A stretch of 64,000 bases of DNA from Phymorhynchus buccinoides (taxonomy: Eukaryota > Mollusca > Gastropoda > Neogastropoda > Raphitomidae): NCBI GenBank assembly GCA_017654935.2, contig CM065686.1, forward strand, positions 27,474,591 through 27,538,590, written 5' to 3'. The translations under genes and the position numbers were made by a program. Each line of letters opens with the position of its first letter. Positions within the stretch are counted from its first letter, which is position 1. Below, piece by piece: positions 55,880-64,000 of this stretch. Under the pieces are notes generated by a model that worked only from the letters and a program-made list of their open reading frames with translations, ran no database searches and had not been told where the DNA came from.

Positions 55880-57219
55880 CTAGGTGGCTCCAGACTTCTC
55901 TGCGCAGAATCTTTCTCTCCGTTTTGGTCTCTCCCTGGCCCCCTGGTTTTTTACCGCGGTGACCAGAGAGTTGGCTTCTCTGGCTCGGTCCAACGGTTTG
56001 AGACTCAGAGTTTATCTGGACGGCTGGCCGCTTCTTGCCTCCAGCCGTCCCATGTCTCTGTCTCACCCTCAGCTTCTGGTGGATCTTTCCACCTCGCTGG
56101 GCTTTTGCATCAACGCCAAAAGTCGGACCTCGTTCCTTCACAGCAGTTTCGCTACCTGGGGATGAGGTTCGGCAAGGGCAAGTTCCGTCTCAGCTTCGGA
56201 GGACGGTTTAGCAGCCTTCGCTCTCTATGACCGACCTCTCAGAAGCGAAGTCGGCCACCCTGGGGCGCCTTCTCAGCCTTCTAGGCCTCTTGGGGTCCTT
56301 TTGGAACTCCTCCCTCTCGGCAGGGTGTTCAGGAGGCCCCTTCAGAGAGAAGTCAAGGCGCGTACCCCGGACCCCTCCCTGTACGGTCGGGTGATCGTCC
56401 GCGAGGACTGGTTCAGGAGGCCGTCGGTCTTTGGACGGATGCGGCGTGGTTGAACGGTACGGTCCCAATCGAACGTTTGGGCTCCCAGCTGTTCATATAC
56501 ACGGACGCCTCCCTTAGCGGATGGGGGCCGCATCTGGAGGCCGAGCAGATCTCGGGGTCTTGGACTGTAGGAGAGTCCGAACTCCACATCATCTGCTGGA
56601 GTTGAAAGCCTTCCGCCGGGCTCTGGCCCATTTCCTCCCCGCGGGGACGGTGGGTCACGGTGTGTGGCGGCAACTCCTCCAGTCTTTCTTTCGATCTGGG
56701 GTTGGGCCGACCGCCATGGCATTGCGCTCTCGGTAGAGCTTGTCCCGGGCAGGCTCAATGTCTTTGCGGACCAGCTGAGTCGGTCCAACCGGGTCCTGTA
56801 ACAGAGTGGACGATCGCCCTTCGAGCTCCGCTCCCAGTCTGGAGTCTCTAGGGCAAGCCGATGGTGGGCCTCTTTGCCACACGGCTCAGCTCTCGTCGGC
56901 CTCTGTTTGGCTCCCCTGTTCTGGACCCTCTGGCGCTGGCGCACACGCCTTCACGATGTCGTGGGTCGGGCAGTGCATGTACGCGTTCCCTCCCACTGCT
57001 CTCATCCAGAGGGTCCAGGAGAAATGCCTTCGAGAACCGCCGGACCCGATTCTGGTGACCCCCTATTGGCCGTCCCAGCTTTGGTTTCCGGAGCTTCTCG
57101 CTCTCTCCCGGGTGGGCCCCCTGCCTCTAGACCTCTCGGGCGAAACCCTTCTGCGGCCAAGGAGCGGCATCGGCCACCCGAACGCCTCTTGGCTCAAGCT
57201 TGTCGCCTGGAGACTGTAA
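55880..57219 (+). pseudogene. DIRS-B RT-RNaseH-methyltransferase-like, truncated
   Basis: RT starts only at FGLSLAPWFFTAVTRELASL; the upstream palm motifs (SVDLQDAYF in A2) are missing. The catalytic pair is altered: VYLDGW replaces FLDDW. LLVDLSTSLGFCINAKS follows, then RNaseH LFIYTDASLSGWGPHL with a stop in the next block. Then the Dam-like region, MVGLFATRLSSRRPLF and FTMSWVGQCMYAFPPTALIQ, ending in TPYWPSQLWFPELLALSRVG and AWRL plus stop at 57219. Several frame changes. Inactive. Confidence 0.8.
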
Positions 57220-57876
57220 ATCGGCTCTCAGTCGTCAGGGTTTTCTCTGCCGGAACGCTTGATGCCCGGGTGGGGTCCGGGCGCAGGTCCACTTCTGATC
57301 TGTACGATCTGCGCTGGGCCTCCTGGTTCGCCCTCTGTACCGCGGCGAGTACGATCCGCTGAGACTCTCCACGGTCCTTTTCGTGGAGTTCTTGTCGTTT
57401 CTGCTCCGAACCAGGAATCTTTTTGCTCAGGCGCTTTCCGGGTACAGGGCGGCCCTCCTCTGTGCCATTTCCATGGCCCTGGGTGCCGACCGTACCTCGA
57501 GACTGTCCGCCGCTCCCGTCTCCCACTTTCTGGACCCGGTCCGTCTCCGAGCTCCGGCCTGGACGACCCGGGTCCCCCAAGGGTCCATTCTCTCGGCGGC
57601 CTGGCCCGCCCTGTCGGGTTCTCTGCCGACTACTCGTCGGTCTCCTCGGGTTTTCTCCCGGAGTTCAGAGCGAAGGACCGACCGGGGGATGTTTCCTCTC
57701 CCGTCGTTCGCTTCTTTCGACCCGAGGTACCTGGAGGACTTGTCGAATATCACGCGTTCTGGAAGTCACGTAACACGTTTCTCCATTACTGCCTGAGGGA
57801 CGTTGAAACCCGGAGCGAGGGCGACACCTTCTCCATCAGGAGGGTCGTTGTCGCGCGGGTTCCCGTTGCCCTGTGA
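57206..57876 (+). pseudogene. DIRS-B tyrosine recombinase, deleted
   Basis: It begins CTG GAG ACT GTA at the place of the A2 ATG. Recognisable blocks: VEFLSFLLRTRNLFAQALSG, ISMALGADRTSRLSAAPVSH, FLDPVRLRAPAWTTRVPQG, SADYSSVSSGFLPEFRAKDR, and the C-terminus NTFLHYCLRDVETRSEGDTF to VVVARVPVAL. Deletions removed the first catalytic Arg and the H-x-x-R segment; only the Tyr-containing end remains. Confidence 0.78.
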
Positions 57877-58029
57877 CGTTAGTGCCTGGATCTCCTCGGT
57901 CCAGCCCTTCCGTTCCAGTGCGGGTGTGTCTCTTGTCATGTTTTCGGGGGGTTGGGTGTCTCTGAGGAGCATCTTTTCCCCCGTTCTCTCTCATGGCTAT
58001 TTTTGAAGCATCACCCGCCCCCGCTGGGG

Positions 58030-58140
58030 CAAACTGCAATTGTTTTTAGGTGTTGGTAGTGTATGGCTAGAATAGATTGATGGATTTTAATTAATATTAC
58101 AATCTATCTAGCTAAATACCTACCAACACCTAAAACAAAA
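58030..58140. repeat. DIRS-B internal complementary region
   Basis: ttgtttttaggtgttggtag, the left-end complement to aatagatt, then the right-end complement gatggattttaattaatatt ... ctaccaacacctaaaacaaa. Read on the minus strand it is right end, AAT, left end. Confidence 0.82.
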
Positions 58141-58189
58141 AGGGTCCCTCCCTTCCTCCCTCGCTTCGGATGCTTCTCTTTTTAAGGGA

Positions 58190-58412
58190 GTATCAGGAAT
58201 GAGGGGAAGTCACCCCGGATGACTAGGCTACGGTACGCCATCATGGGAACTAACCCGGGGGTGTTACCAGGGCTAGTAGGCCTAGCTCCGTGGCTGACTT
58301 CGTTTCTCTTATGTGTTAAGGTTTAACCCAGGTCGGTTGGTGTGCATGCAATTGTTTTTAGGTGTTGGTAGGTATTTAGCTAGATAGATTGTAATATTAA
58401 TTAAAATCCATC
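58190..58412. repeat. DIRS-B right inverted terminal repeat
   Basis: Reverse complement of 51993-52200, in the standard orientation. It ends aaaatccatc before AAT, 55 bp upstream of adenylate cyclase exon 7. Confidence 0.85.
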
Positions 58413-58467
58413 AATCTGTAGGTTTTCAGGAAATCTGCTAATTCTACGTGTTGCGTGTGCTGGGCAG

Positions 58468-58609
58468 GCTGACGGAGGAGGATGTGAGCACCAAGGTGGG
58501 TCTGCGTGTGGAGTCGGTAGTGGTGCTGGTCCTCTTCATGATCATGCTCTTCATCCACTCCCAGCTGGTGGAGAGCACCACGCGCCTCGACTTTCTCTGG
58601 AAAGTGGAG
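58468..58609 (+). CDS. Adenylate cyclase exon 7 of 7 (sixth helix, start of C2)
   Basis: Acceptor gtgctgggcag, donor probably gtctgc. One base completes the Gly codon from exon 6, then LTEEDVSTKVGLRVESVVVL and VLFMIMLFIHSQLVESTTRL, then DFLWKVE. It holds the sixth helix followed by the conserved RLDFLWK that opens the second catalytic domain. An alternative acceptor at 58428 would bring a stop in the required frame, so the downstream AG was chosen. The exon sits only 52 bp after the end of DIRS-B and 362 bp before DIRS-A2. The next exon is outside the window or beyond A2. Confidence 0.87.
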
Positions 58610-58971
58610 GTCTGCTATATTGACAGTTCTATGAAAGCAGCATTACATGAGAGCCTTTGCATTTGTCTGTCTTGTCTGCTGTCAATGTTGTCATCAAAAA
58701 GATATATAGCTTGTTGTGCTCATACAATAATTTGTGTACACTGCAATGTATTATGTTAATAAACTTTGTTTAAACCATAAGTTTATAAAATAAAATAAAA
58801 AAAGGATGAGTTTTGTCTATCATGATGGTCCTGACAGTTTGTCTCTCAGTTTTCTGGTTTACAAGTCATCAAAAAGGTGGGGGGGGGGTTTGCCCTTTCC
58901 CTTTCCCTTTACCCATCATCCCACCCTCTTTCTTTATTACTTTGTCCAGTTGACCTTTGTCTTGTATGTAA

Positions 58972-59165
58972 AATCTACTTTAACCATACTGTACCAACAC
59001 CTGAAACAATTGCATTAGCGTTAAGCGACCTGGAGCTATACCATAGCATATAGAAAAACGAAAGTAGGCATCTGGCCTTGACCCCTAGCCGGATGTGGGG
59101 CGGGAGTGATCCCCCCTTACCGGTCTAGCAGTGGCTAGGCCAATGAGCGCCTACTTCCGCCATTA
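58972..59165. repeat. DIRS-A2 left inverted terminal repeat
   Basis: aatctactttaaccatactg ... gcctacttccgccattac, the reverse complement of the A1 right repeat (about 1815 to 1987) with one or two differences. Confidence 0.88.
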
Positions 59166-59399
59166 CTATTTTCCAGCGTTCATGGCAAGACCTGGGCTAC
59201 CAGCACTCTGACTTTTTTCTTCTATTGCACTCTAACTAGGTGGGTTTGTTCCATTTCCTCCTATCATCGGACATAGGGTGTATCTGAGTCTCGATTGACT
59301 CAGTTTTGATAGTTCTCTCTTTTCTAGAACTTGAGATATAATTTTCTTTGTCGCGTCGCTCACTCGCCGTGCTCCAGTGCACGCGCGCACGCACACGAT

Positions 59400-61751
59400 A
59401 TGGCCACTTCTGGCTCAAACTCGAATGTTTCTCCTAAAGTTCAGGTTGACCCCGTGGTCCATTCTCCTCTTCCTAGGGACGAAGCAGGCCGTTTCCGTTC
59501 TAAGGAATCTTCGGATAAATCCATCCGTTCAGTTTCTCACAAATCGAGGTCCAAGCACTCGAAGTCTCAGCGCTCTCATTCTCAGTCTTCACCGTGTGGG
59601 CCTCCTAGGCCCTCTTCGGTCCCAGTGTTGTCGGGTTTCACATTCTCACCACCGAAGTGTAAGGCCTCTCGGCCAGATTCGTCTTTAGGTCCGGTTGTGC
59701 CTTTCTGTTCAGACAGGAGGCCTCTCTCCACCAAGGCCACCACCTCTACCCGGGCTTCGACTTCAACTTCGTGGGATAAGTCGCAGCCGCGCATGTCTGT
59801 CGCCCCGAGTGGCAAGTTTGCACTCGGGGGCCCGCCTAGTCTCCCCACCCCTTTCGAGGGAGGGCGAAGGAGGTCCCCTTCCGACCATAGGTCGAGGTCT
59901 TACGACTGGGGCCTCGGGCAGACATCCCGGTGTCTCGAAGGGAACTCGAGCCCGGAAGGCCGTAGGCCTCTCGACACCTCCCCGGCCGGGGAGCCCGAGG
60001 CCTACCGGCTAACACCCCCTCGTCGTCGGAAAGTCTCCGACGGCGTGAAGGGTGCCTCTCATGGACGCTTCGCCCTGGCCGCGGGCCTCTGTCCGAGAGG
60101 TTCTCCCGGTGATCCCCCCAATGGTGGGGACACCGGTCGAGTCTATTCCAGGCCTGGAGGCCCTACACCTCGGCTCCGGATGGACCCGGAGCCGGTGGAC
60201 GAAGGCCTCCCCGCCAGTGCAGCCTACCGCCGTTCGGGCCACCGTAGCCCCCGGTCGGCCGACCGTGGTGGCAAGCGGCCCCGCTCGGCCTCTCCGTCTC
60301 CCTCGGGCCTCCCCCACCGGGCCTCCCTCAGGCCCGGGCCTCCCTCGGTAGGAGGCCTCGGGGGCCGTGGCCTAGTAGGCCGCGGCCTCCCCGGCACTCC
60401 AGGCCGCGGACAGGATGGGCCTCCCCCGGCGGGTCACCGGGGAGGCCTCGGCCTCCCTGGCTCCCCGGGCCGCGGGCAGGATGGAGCCCTCTCCCCACAG
60501 TCTTCCGTTGGGGAACCAGATCTAGGCCTCTCTCGGCCGGGTTCACCCATGAACCACGGATCCTCGGAGGCTTCTTTGTCTCCGACACGTTCTCCTCCGG
60601 CATTTGACGAACGTCTTCTCAAAGCCATCAGGGAATCTTTTCGCAATCTTCCTCCTCCAGCTTCACCCGTCGACCCTCCAGTTGTGCGGGACTCTTCCAA
60701 CCAGGCCCTCCTGGACGTGATCGGCGGGGCGTGCCCGGATGTGGTCCGCCTCTCCGCTCCCGTCTCGGCCTCGGCCACAGGCCAGTCGGCTGGCTCTTTC
60801 CAGCAAGGGAAAGACCATCTTTTCCTTCAGCCTCCCTCCTGCCTCCAGGAGTCTATTCTCCGGGCGGAGGAATCGTTGCGTACAGGAAGGCTGATGGACG
60901 ACAGGCGCTTCGCTCAAGGCCACTCTGTGCGCAGTCGCGAAGAGTCTTCGTCCTCCGGCTCTTTCTTGGTTCCCCAGTTCCGGACGGTTCTGGGTCTCCA
61001 TGACGACTATCTCCCTTTCGCCCGTTTCTCAAAACCCTCGGGGGTAGAGAGTGACAGACTCAAGTGTTCGGAAGGATGTCACTCTTTCACCCTCAAGGCC
61101 TCCTCCTTCAGGACCCTCGAAGTAGCTCTTTCGGACGCTCTCAAAGGCTGCGGGGTCGCGAGTTCTCTCGCTCAAACCGCTTCGGACTCCTTGGGGAGCT
61201 CTGCTCCCTCTCGGTCCCCGATGGACTTTCGCTTGTTCGAGCAAGTCGACGAACCGGCTGTGGGAGTCTCTCTCGCCGCGCTCGGTGAGGCTCTCCAGAG
61301 TCTTACGGATGTCCTCGCCTCCCTCAAGGTCCAAACCTCCGCGATCGCAAGGGACAGCTTTCTCGCGAAGGCAAAAACCCTCTCGGCAAGGGAGAAAGAG
61401 CAACTCCGTTCCCTTCCTCTTCCCCTTTCGGGCCTCTTCGGGGAGGAAGCTCTCGGCTCGGTGATCAAGCTGTCTTCGGAGCGTAAGGCTCAGGACGGCC
61501 ACGAGGCCATGTTGGCTCTGCTCGTCAAGCAGGCCAGGCAGAGCTCGGAATCGCACTCTGCTCGGTTCAGGCCAGGGGGTCGGTCCCTGGAGCGCAGAAA
61601 GCGCTCAATCTTCCCGAGGACTCAGGACTCCAAGTCCTCTCAGTACGTGGCTAGGCACACGGGAGGTCACCGTCCTTACCGCCCTCGCAACCCCTCTACG
61701 AGGGGCTCTTCCCGACCGGCCGGCGGGAAGCCGCAACAGTCTTTTCGGTAG
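59400..61751 (+). CDS. DIRS-A2 gag protein
   Basis: ATG at 59400 opens 783 codons to TAG 61749-61751. The N-terminus MATSGSNSNVSPKVQVDPVV is followed by a Ser/Arg/Lys-rich stretch. The middle (about 60200-60560) is Gly/Pro/Arg-rich with repeated GLPGSPGRGQDG-type units. The C-terminal third is conserved with the other DIRS copies: DALKGCGVASSLAQTASDSL, FRLFEQVDEPAVGVSLAALG, EKEQLRSLPLPLSGLFG, and an Arg-rich tail RPYRPRNPSTRGSSRPAGG. No zinc knuckle is seen; the Arg-rich tail may bind nucleic acid. The ATG was chosen because it matches the position and Ser-rich start of the DIRS-C gag. The role as capsid/nucleocapsid is by analogy. Confidence 0.85.
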   Translation: MATSGSNSNVSPKVQVDPVVHSPLPRDEAGRFRSKESSDKSIRSVSHKSRSKHSKSQRSHSQSSPCGPPRPSSVPVLSGFTFSPPKCKASRPDSSLGPVVPFCSDRRPLSTKATTSTRASTSTSWDKSQPRMSVAPSGKFALGGPPSLPTPFEGGRRRSPSDHRSRSYDWGLGQTSRCLEGNSSPEGRRPLDTSPAGEPEAYRLTPPRRRKVSDGVKGASHGRFALAAGLCPRGSPGDPPNGGDTGRVYSRPGGPTPRLRMDPEPVDEGLPASAAYRRSGHRSPRSADRGGKRPRSASPSPSGLPHRASLRPGPPSVGGLGGRGLVGRGLPGTPGRGQDGPPPAGHRGGLGLPGSPGRGQDGALSPQSSVGEPDLGLSRPGSPMNHGSSEASLSPTRSPPAFDERLLKAIRESFRNLPPPASPVDPPVVRDSSNQALLDVIGGACPDVVRLSAPVSASATGQSAGSFQQGKDHLFLQPPSCLQESILRAEESLRTGRLMDDRRFAQGHSVRSREESSSSGSFLVPQFRTVLGLHDDYLPFARFSKPSGVESDRLKCSEGCHSFTLKASSFRTLEVALSDALKGCGVASSLAQTASDSLGSSAPSRSPMDFRLFEQVDEPAVGVSLAALGEALQSLTDVLASLKVQTSAIARDSFLAKAKTLSAREKEQLRSLPLPLSGLFGEEALGSVIKLSSERKAQDGHEAMLALLVKQARQSSESHSARFRPGGRSLERRKRSIFPRTQDSKSSQYVARHTGGHRPYRPRNPSTRGSSRPAGGKPQQSFR

Positions 61752-61783
61752 AGCCCGCGCGCTGCCGGGAACCGGCAGGCGTC

Positions 61784-63661
61784 GTGGCGTCCAGCGTGGA
61801 TGCCCTGTCTCAGGCGTATCCCGCTTGGCGCTCGCTTGTCGACAACGCCTGGATTCTCGGCGTCGTGCGGGAAGGGTATCGGTTCCCCTTCGAGCTAGAA
61901 CCGCCACTCTCGGCAAAACCGATCGCTTTCTCCCCCCCGGCAGACCCAGTACGGTTGGCGATACTGCAACAGGAAGTCGACTCTCTGGTCGTCAAGGGCG
62001 CAGTCTCCCGGGTCCCTCTTCCAGGACCCGGTTTCTACTCGCGTCTCTTCACGGTCACGAAGAAGTCGGGCGGTTACCGCCCTGTTCTGGATCTGTCTCC
62101 GCTGAACAAGTTTCTTCACAAAACCAGGTTCAAGATGGAAACTCCGTCCACGGTCCGTTCGTTCATACGTCCAGGGGACTGGGCAACCTCAGTGGACTTG
62201 CAAGACGCTTACTTCCATCTGTCCATCCACCCTTCCCGCAGAAAGTTTCTCCGCTTCGTCTGGAAGGGAGAAACTTTCCAATTCAACGCCCTACCGTTCG
62301 GTCTCTCTCTGGCCCCCTGGATCTTCACCAAGGTGACCAGAGAGCTGGCCGCTCTGGCCCGCTCGCAGGGGCTGCGGTTAAAGGTCTTTCTCGACGACTG
62401 GCTTTTACTCGCATCCTCTCGCGCTCTCTCGCTCGACCACACCCGAGTTCTTGTGGACCTCTCGCTTCGGCTGGGGTTCCGCATCAACTCCAAGAAGTCA
62501 GATCTGACCCCCTCTCAGACCTTCACCTATCTCGGCATGTGCTTCGACACCGTGAACTTTACGGTCACGGCGTCCGAGGGCAGGCTTTCAGCCATTGTCA
62601 GTCTCGTGGCCGACCTCTCAGAGGCGAAGTCGGCCACGTTTCGCCGACTCCTCAGCCTTTTGGGCCTCATGGAGTCGGTAGCGGAGCTCCTCCCGTTGGG
62701 CAGAGTGCGCAAAAGGCCACTGCAACGGGAGTTGACGGCGCGCATCCTGGACCCATCCCACTTCGACCAGCAGGTCGCGTTGGGGGATTGGTTTCGGAAG
62801 GCGGTCATGGCTTGGACCGACCCGTGTTGGATGAACAGCATGGTCCCAATCAGTCGTTTGGGTTCCCAGCTGTTCATCCACACGGATGCCTCCCTAAGCG
62901 GGTGGGGAGCCCATATGGAGACGGAAGAAACCTCGGGCGTGTGGACAGAGCCACAAACACGTCTCCATATCAACTGGCTCGAGTTGGAAGCCATCCGGCT
63001 GGCCCTGATCCACTTTCTCCCCGCGATTCGGGGAAAGGAGGTCACGGTCTGCGGAGACAACTCGACCAGCTTGGCGTACCTCCGTCGTCAGGGGGGCACC
63101 CGCTCAGCCTCCCTGTCTCTGACGGCGGAGGACACTCTGGTTTGGGCCGACAGCCACGGGATCTCCCTGTCAGTGGAGTTTGTCCCGGGAAAACTCAATG
63201 TTCTGGCGGACCAACTCAGCCGCTCTCATCAGGTGCTTCAAACGGAGTGGACGATTGCGCATCGGGCCTTGACCCCAGTCTGGAGACGCTGGGGCAAGCC
63301 CATGGTGGATCTCTTTGCCACGAGGTACAGCAATCGTCTACCTCTGTACGTGTCCCCAGTCAGGGACCCTCAGGCCTTGGCCCGCAACGCCTTTGCGATG
63401 TCTTGGTCGGGGATGTCGGTTTACGCCTACCCCCCGACTGCGTTGCTCACGAAAGTCTTGGCCAAGTGCCTCCTGGAAAGACCAGACATGATCCTCGTCG
63501 CGCCCCATTGGCCGACTCAACACTGGTTTCCAGAACTGCTGGCTCTGGCCAGGGACGGCCCCCTCATGCTGGGGCTCACACCCAAGACCCTCCTCCAGCC
63601 AAGGAGCGGTCTAGGCCATCCAAACCCTTTCAGGCTAAACCTGGCCGCATGGAAACTATAA
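61784..63661 (+). CDS. DIRS-A2 reverse transcriptase-RNaseH-methyltransferase-like
   Basis: Open frame of 625 residues counted from a GTG at 61784. The frame is open further upstream to overlap the gag stop (reading FSVEPARC), and no ATG is available, so translation probably depends on gag. RT: KKSGGYRPVLDLSPLNKF, Asp138 in SVDLQDAYFHL, LPFGLSLAPW, and the catalytic FLDDW (Asp204-Asp205). RNaseH: Asp368 in IHTDASLSGWG, Glu400 in NWLELEA, Asp425 in CGDNST, Asp476 in LADQLSR. From about 507, VDLFATRYSNRLPLYVSP and AYPPT followed by HWPTQHWFPELL resemble the Dam-like methyltransferase region of DIRS elements, with a degenerate PP motif. It ends AAWKL, TAA at 63659-63661. All RT and RNaseH catalytic residues are present. 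Confidence 0.9.
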   Translation: MASSVDALSQAYPAWRSLVDNAWILGVVREGYRFPFELEPPLSAKPIAFSPPADPVRLAILQQEVDSLVVKGAVSRVPLPGPGFYSRLFTVTKKSGGYRPVLDLSPLNKFLHKTRFKMETPSTVRSFIRPGDWATSVDLQDAYFHLSIHPSRRKFLRFVWKGETFQFNALPFGLSLAPWIFTKVTRELAALARSQGLRLKVFLDDWLLLASSRALSLDHTRVLVDLSLRLGFRINSKKSDLTPSQTFTYLGMCFDTVNFTVTASEGRLSAIVSLVADLSEAKSATFRRLLSLLGLMESVAELLPLGRVRKRPLQRELTARILDPSHFDQQVALGDWFRKAVMAWTDPCWMNSMVPISRLGSQLFIHTDASLSGWGAHMETEETSGVWTEPQTRLHINWLELEAIRLALIHFLPAIRGKEVTVCGDNSTSLAYLRRQGGTRSASLSLTAEDTLVWADSHGISLSVEFVPGKLNVLADQLSRSHQVLQTEWTIAHRALTPVWRRWGKPMVDLFATRYSNRLPLYVSPVRDPQALARNAFAMSWSGMSVYAYPPTALLTKVLAKCLLERPDMILVAPHWPTQHWFPELLALARDGPLMLGLTPKTLLQPRSGLGHPNPFRLNLAAWKL

Positions 63662-64000
63662 AACTCGGTTTCCGGCGACAGGGCTTCTCTTCGAGAACCG
63701 TGGAACTTCTGCTGACCTCTCGGCGCCAATCCACCAATGCCTTGTACGATTTGCGCTGGAAGGCATGGTTCTCTTTCTGCGCGCGCAAGAAATTTGACGC
63801 GCTGCGCCCTTCCACAGTCCAGTTTGTGGAGTTCTTGTCACATCTGCACAGAACTAAGGGCCTCTCTGCTCAGACCCTTTCTGGCTACAGGGCCTCTCTC
63901 ATCAACACCATTTCGTTAGCTTTGGGTTTTGACCGAACCTCTAAGCTTTCCGCTCCGCAGGTTTCCCACTTCCTGGACGCGGTGCGTTTACGGGCCCCGG
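63649..64000 (+). CDS. DIRS-A2 tyrosine recombinase, N-terminal part
   Basis: ATG at 63649 overlaps the end of the RT frame by 13 bases and opens METIKLGFRRQGFSSRTVEL. The window ends at codon 117, before the catalytic residues. The sequence is identical to A1 apart from the ATG/ATC difference, so the missing part is probably like A1 638-1363. Confidence 0.85.
   Translation, partial: METIKLGFRRQGFSSRTVELLLTSRRQSTNALYDLRWKAWFSFCARKKFDALRPSTVQFVEFLSHLHRTKGLSAQTLSGYRASLINTISLALGFDRTSKLSAPQVSHFLDAVRLRAP

Larger units (their letters stand above)
51993..58412 (+). mobile_element. DIRS-B retrotransposon, complete ends, defective
   Basis: The left terminus AATCTATTCTAGCCATAC at 51993 and the right terminus ttaattaaaatccatc ending 58412 (followed by AAT) bound inverted terminal repeats. 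The interior holds gag remnants, a 280-bp tandem repeat block, gag C-terminal sequence, an RT lacking its N-terminal half, RNaseH, the methyltransferase-like region and a deleted recombinase. The ends are complete, so it could be mobilised in trans, but it encodes no working protein. Confidence 0.82.
58972..64000 (+). mobile_element. DIRS retrotransposon A2, apparently intact, 3' end outside
   Basis: The left terminus AATCTACTTTAACC is at 58972. Then come the left ITR, gag (59400-61751), RT-RNaseH-methyltransferase-like (about 61748-63661) and the start of the recombinase (63649 onward). No stop or frameshift is visible in any frame within the window. Its last 638 bp match A1 1-638 except one base (63651). 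Confidence 0.9.

Noticed and set aside
58415..58467. Alternative acceptor tttttcag-like site at 58428 for exon 7
   Set aside because: In the phase required by exon 6 it gives a stop (tga) before the transmembrane sequence. The AG at 58466-58467 gives an uninterrupted frame.

Overview
The window is nuclear DNA of an invertebrate animal. Coding exons are short and separated by large introns. The introns hold long (CA)n and (CT)n microsatellites, DIRS tyrosine-recombinase retrotransposons, CR1/L2-like and L1-like retrotransposons, piggyBac and hAT. This combination fits a mollusc, most likely a gastropod; that is an inference from content, not from a species marker. I see no prokaryotic genes, rRNA, tRNA or CRISPR array.

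Host gene. One plus-strand gene can be followed through the window: a transmembrane adenylate cyclase resembling vertebrate types 5/6. Seven exons (5562-5715, 8257-8354, 9901-9985, 15269-15385, 32427-32576, 33044-33219, 58468-58609) join in consistent phase. They encode the end of the linker after the first catalytic domain (C1b), the second six-helix membrane domain, and the RLDFLWK start of the second catalytic domain. The first catalytic domain lies upstream of the window and the second downstream. Two extra copies of the start of the fourth exon lie just upstream of it, both with Trp changed to a TGA stop.

Intron contents in order. 1-2030 is the 3' half of a DIRS element (A1). 2031-4618 is a broken CR1/L2 element. 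6.2-8 kb holds an antisense L1-like remnant. 10.3-14 kb holds a complete piggyBac nested in an antisense non-LTR element. 16.0-16.7 kb is a small hAT with a zinc-finger exon. 23.4-25.2 kb is an antisense CR1/L2 with an open RT. 26.3-28.4 kb is a minisatellite-like tract rich in CACCTG. 28.9-30.1 kb is a non-autonomous hAT with an exact 8-bp target duplication. 33.7-34.2 kb is a minisatellite open on both strands. 34.3-37.3 kb holds three antisense non-LTR 3' ends.

37.3-58.4 kb is a 21-kb DIRS cluster. DIRS-C (left end at 37322) carries an antisense, internally deleted Gypsy-type element with 1.65-kb LTRs inside its terminal repeat. DIRS-C is fused to a mosaic element A', which is followed head-to-tail by DIRS-B. 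Exon 7 sits in the 559 bp between DIRS-B and a second element, A2 (58972 to the window end). A2 has open gag, RT-RNaseH-methyltransferase-like and (partial) recombinase frames. The last 638 bp of the window match the first 638 bp with one mismatch seen.

The most notable observations concern DIRS biology. A 215-bp segment near the right end of A' is exactly inverted relative to A1 between two 18-bp inverted repeats. The A'/B junction has the same right end-AAT-left end structure that both families store in their internal complementary regions. The TGA-bearing exon copies in the cyclase gene are the best host-gene lead.
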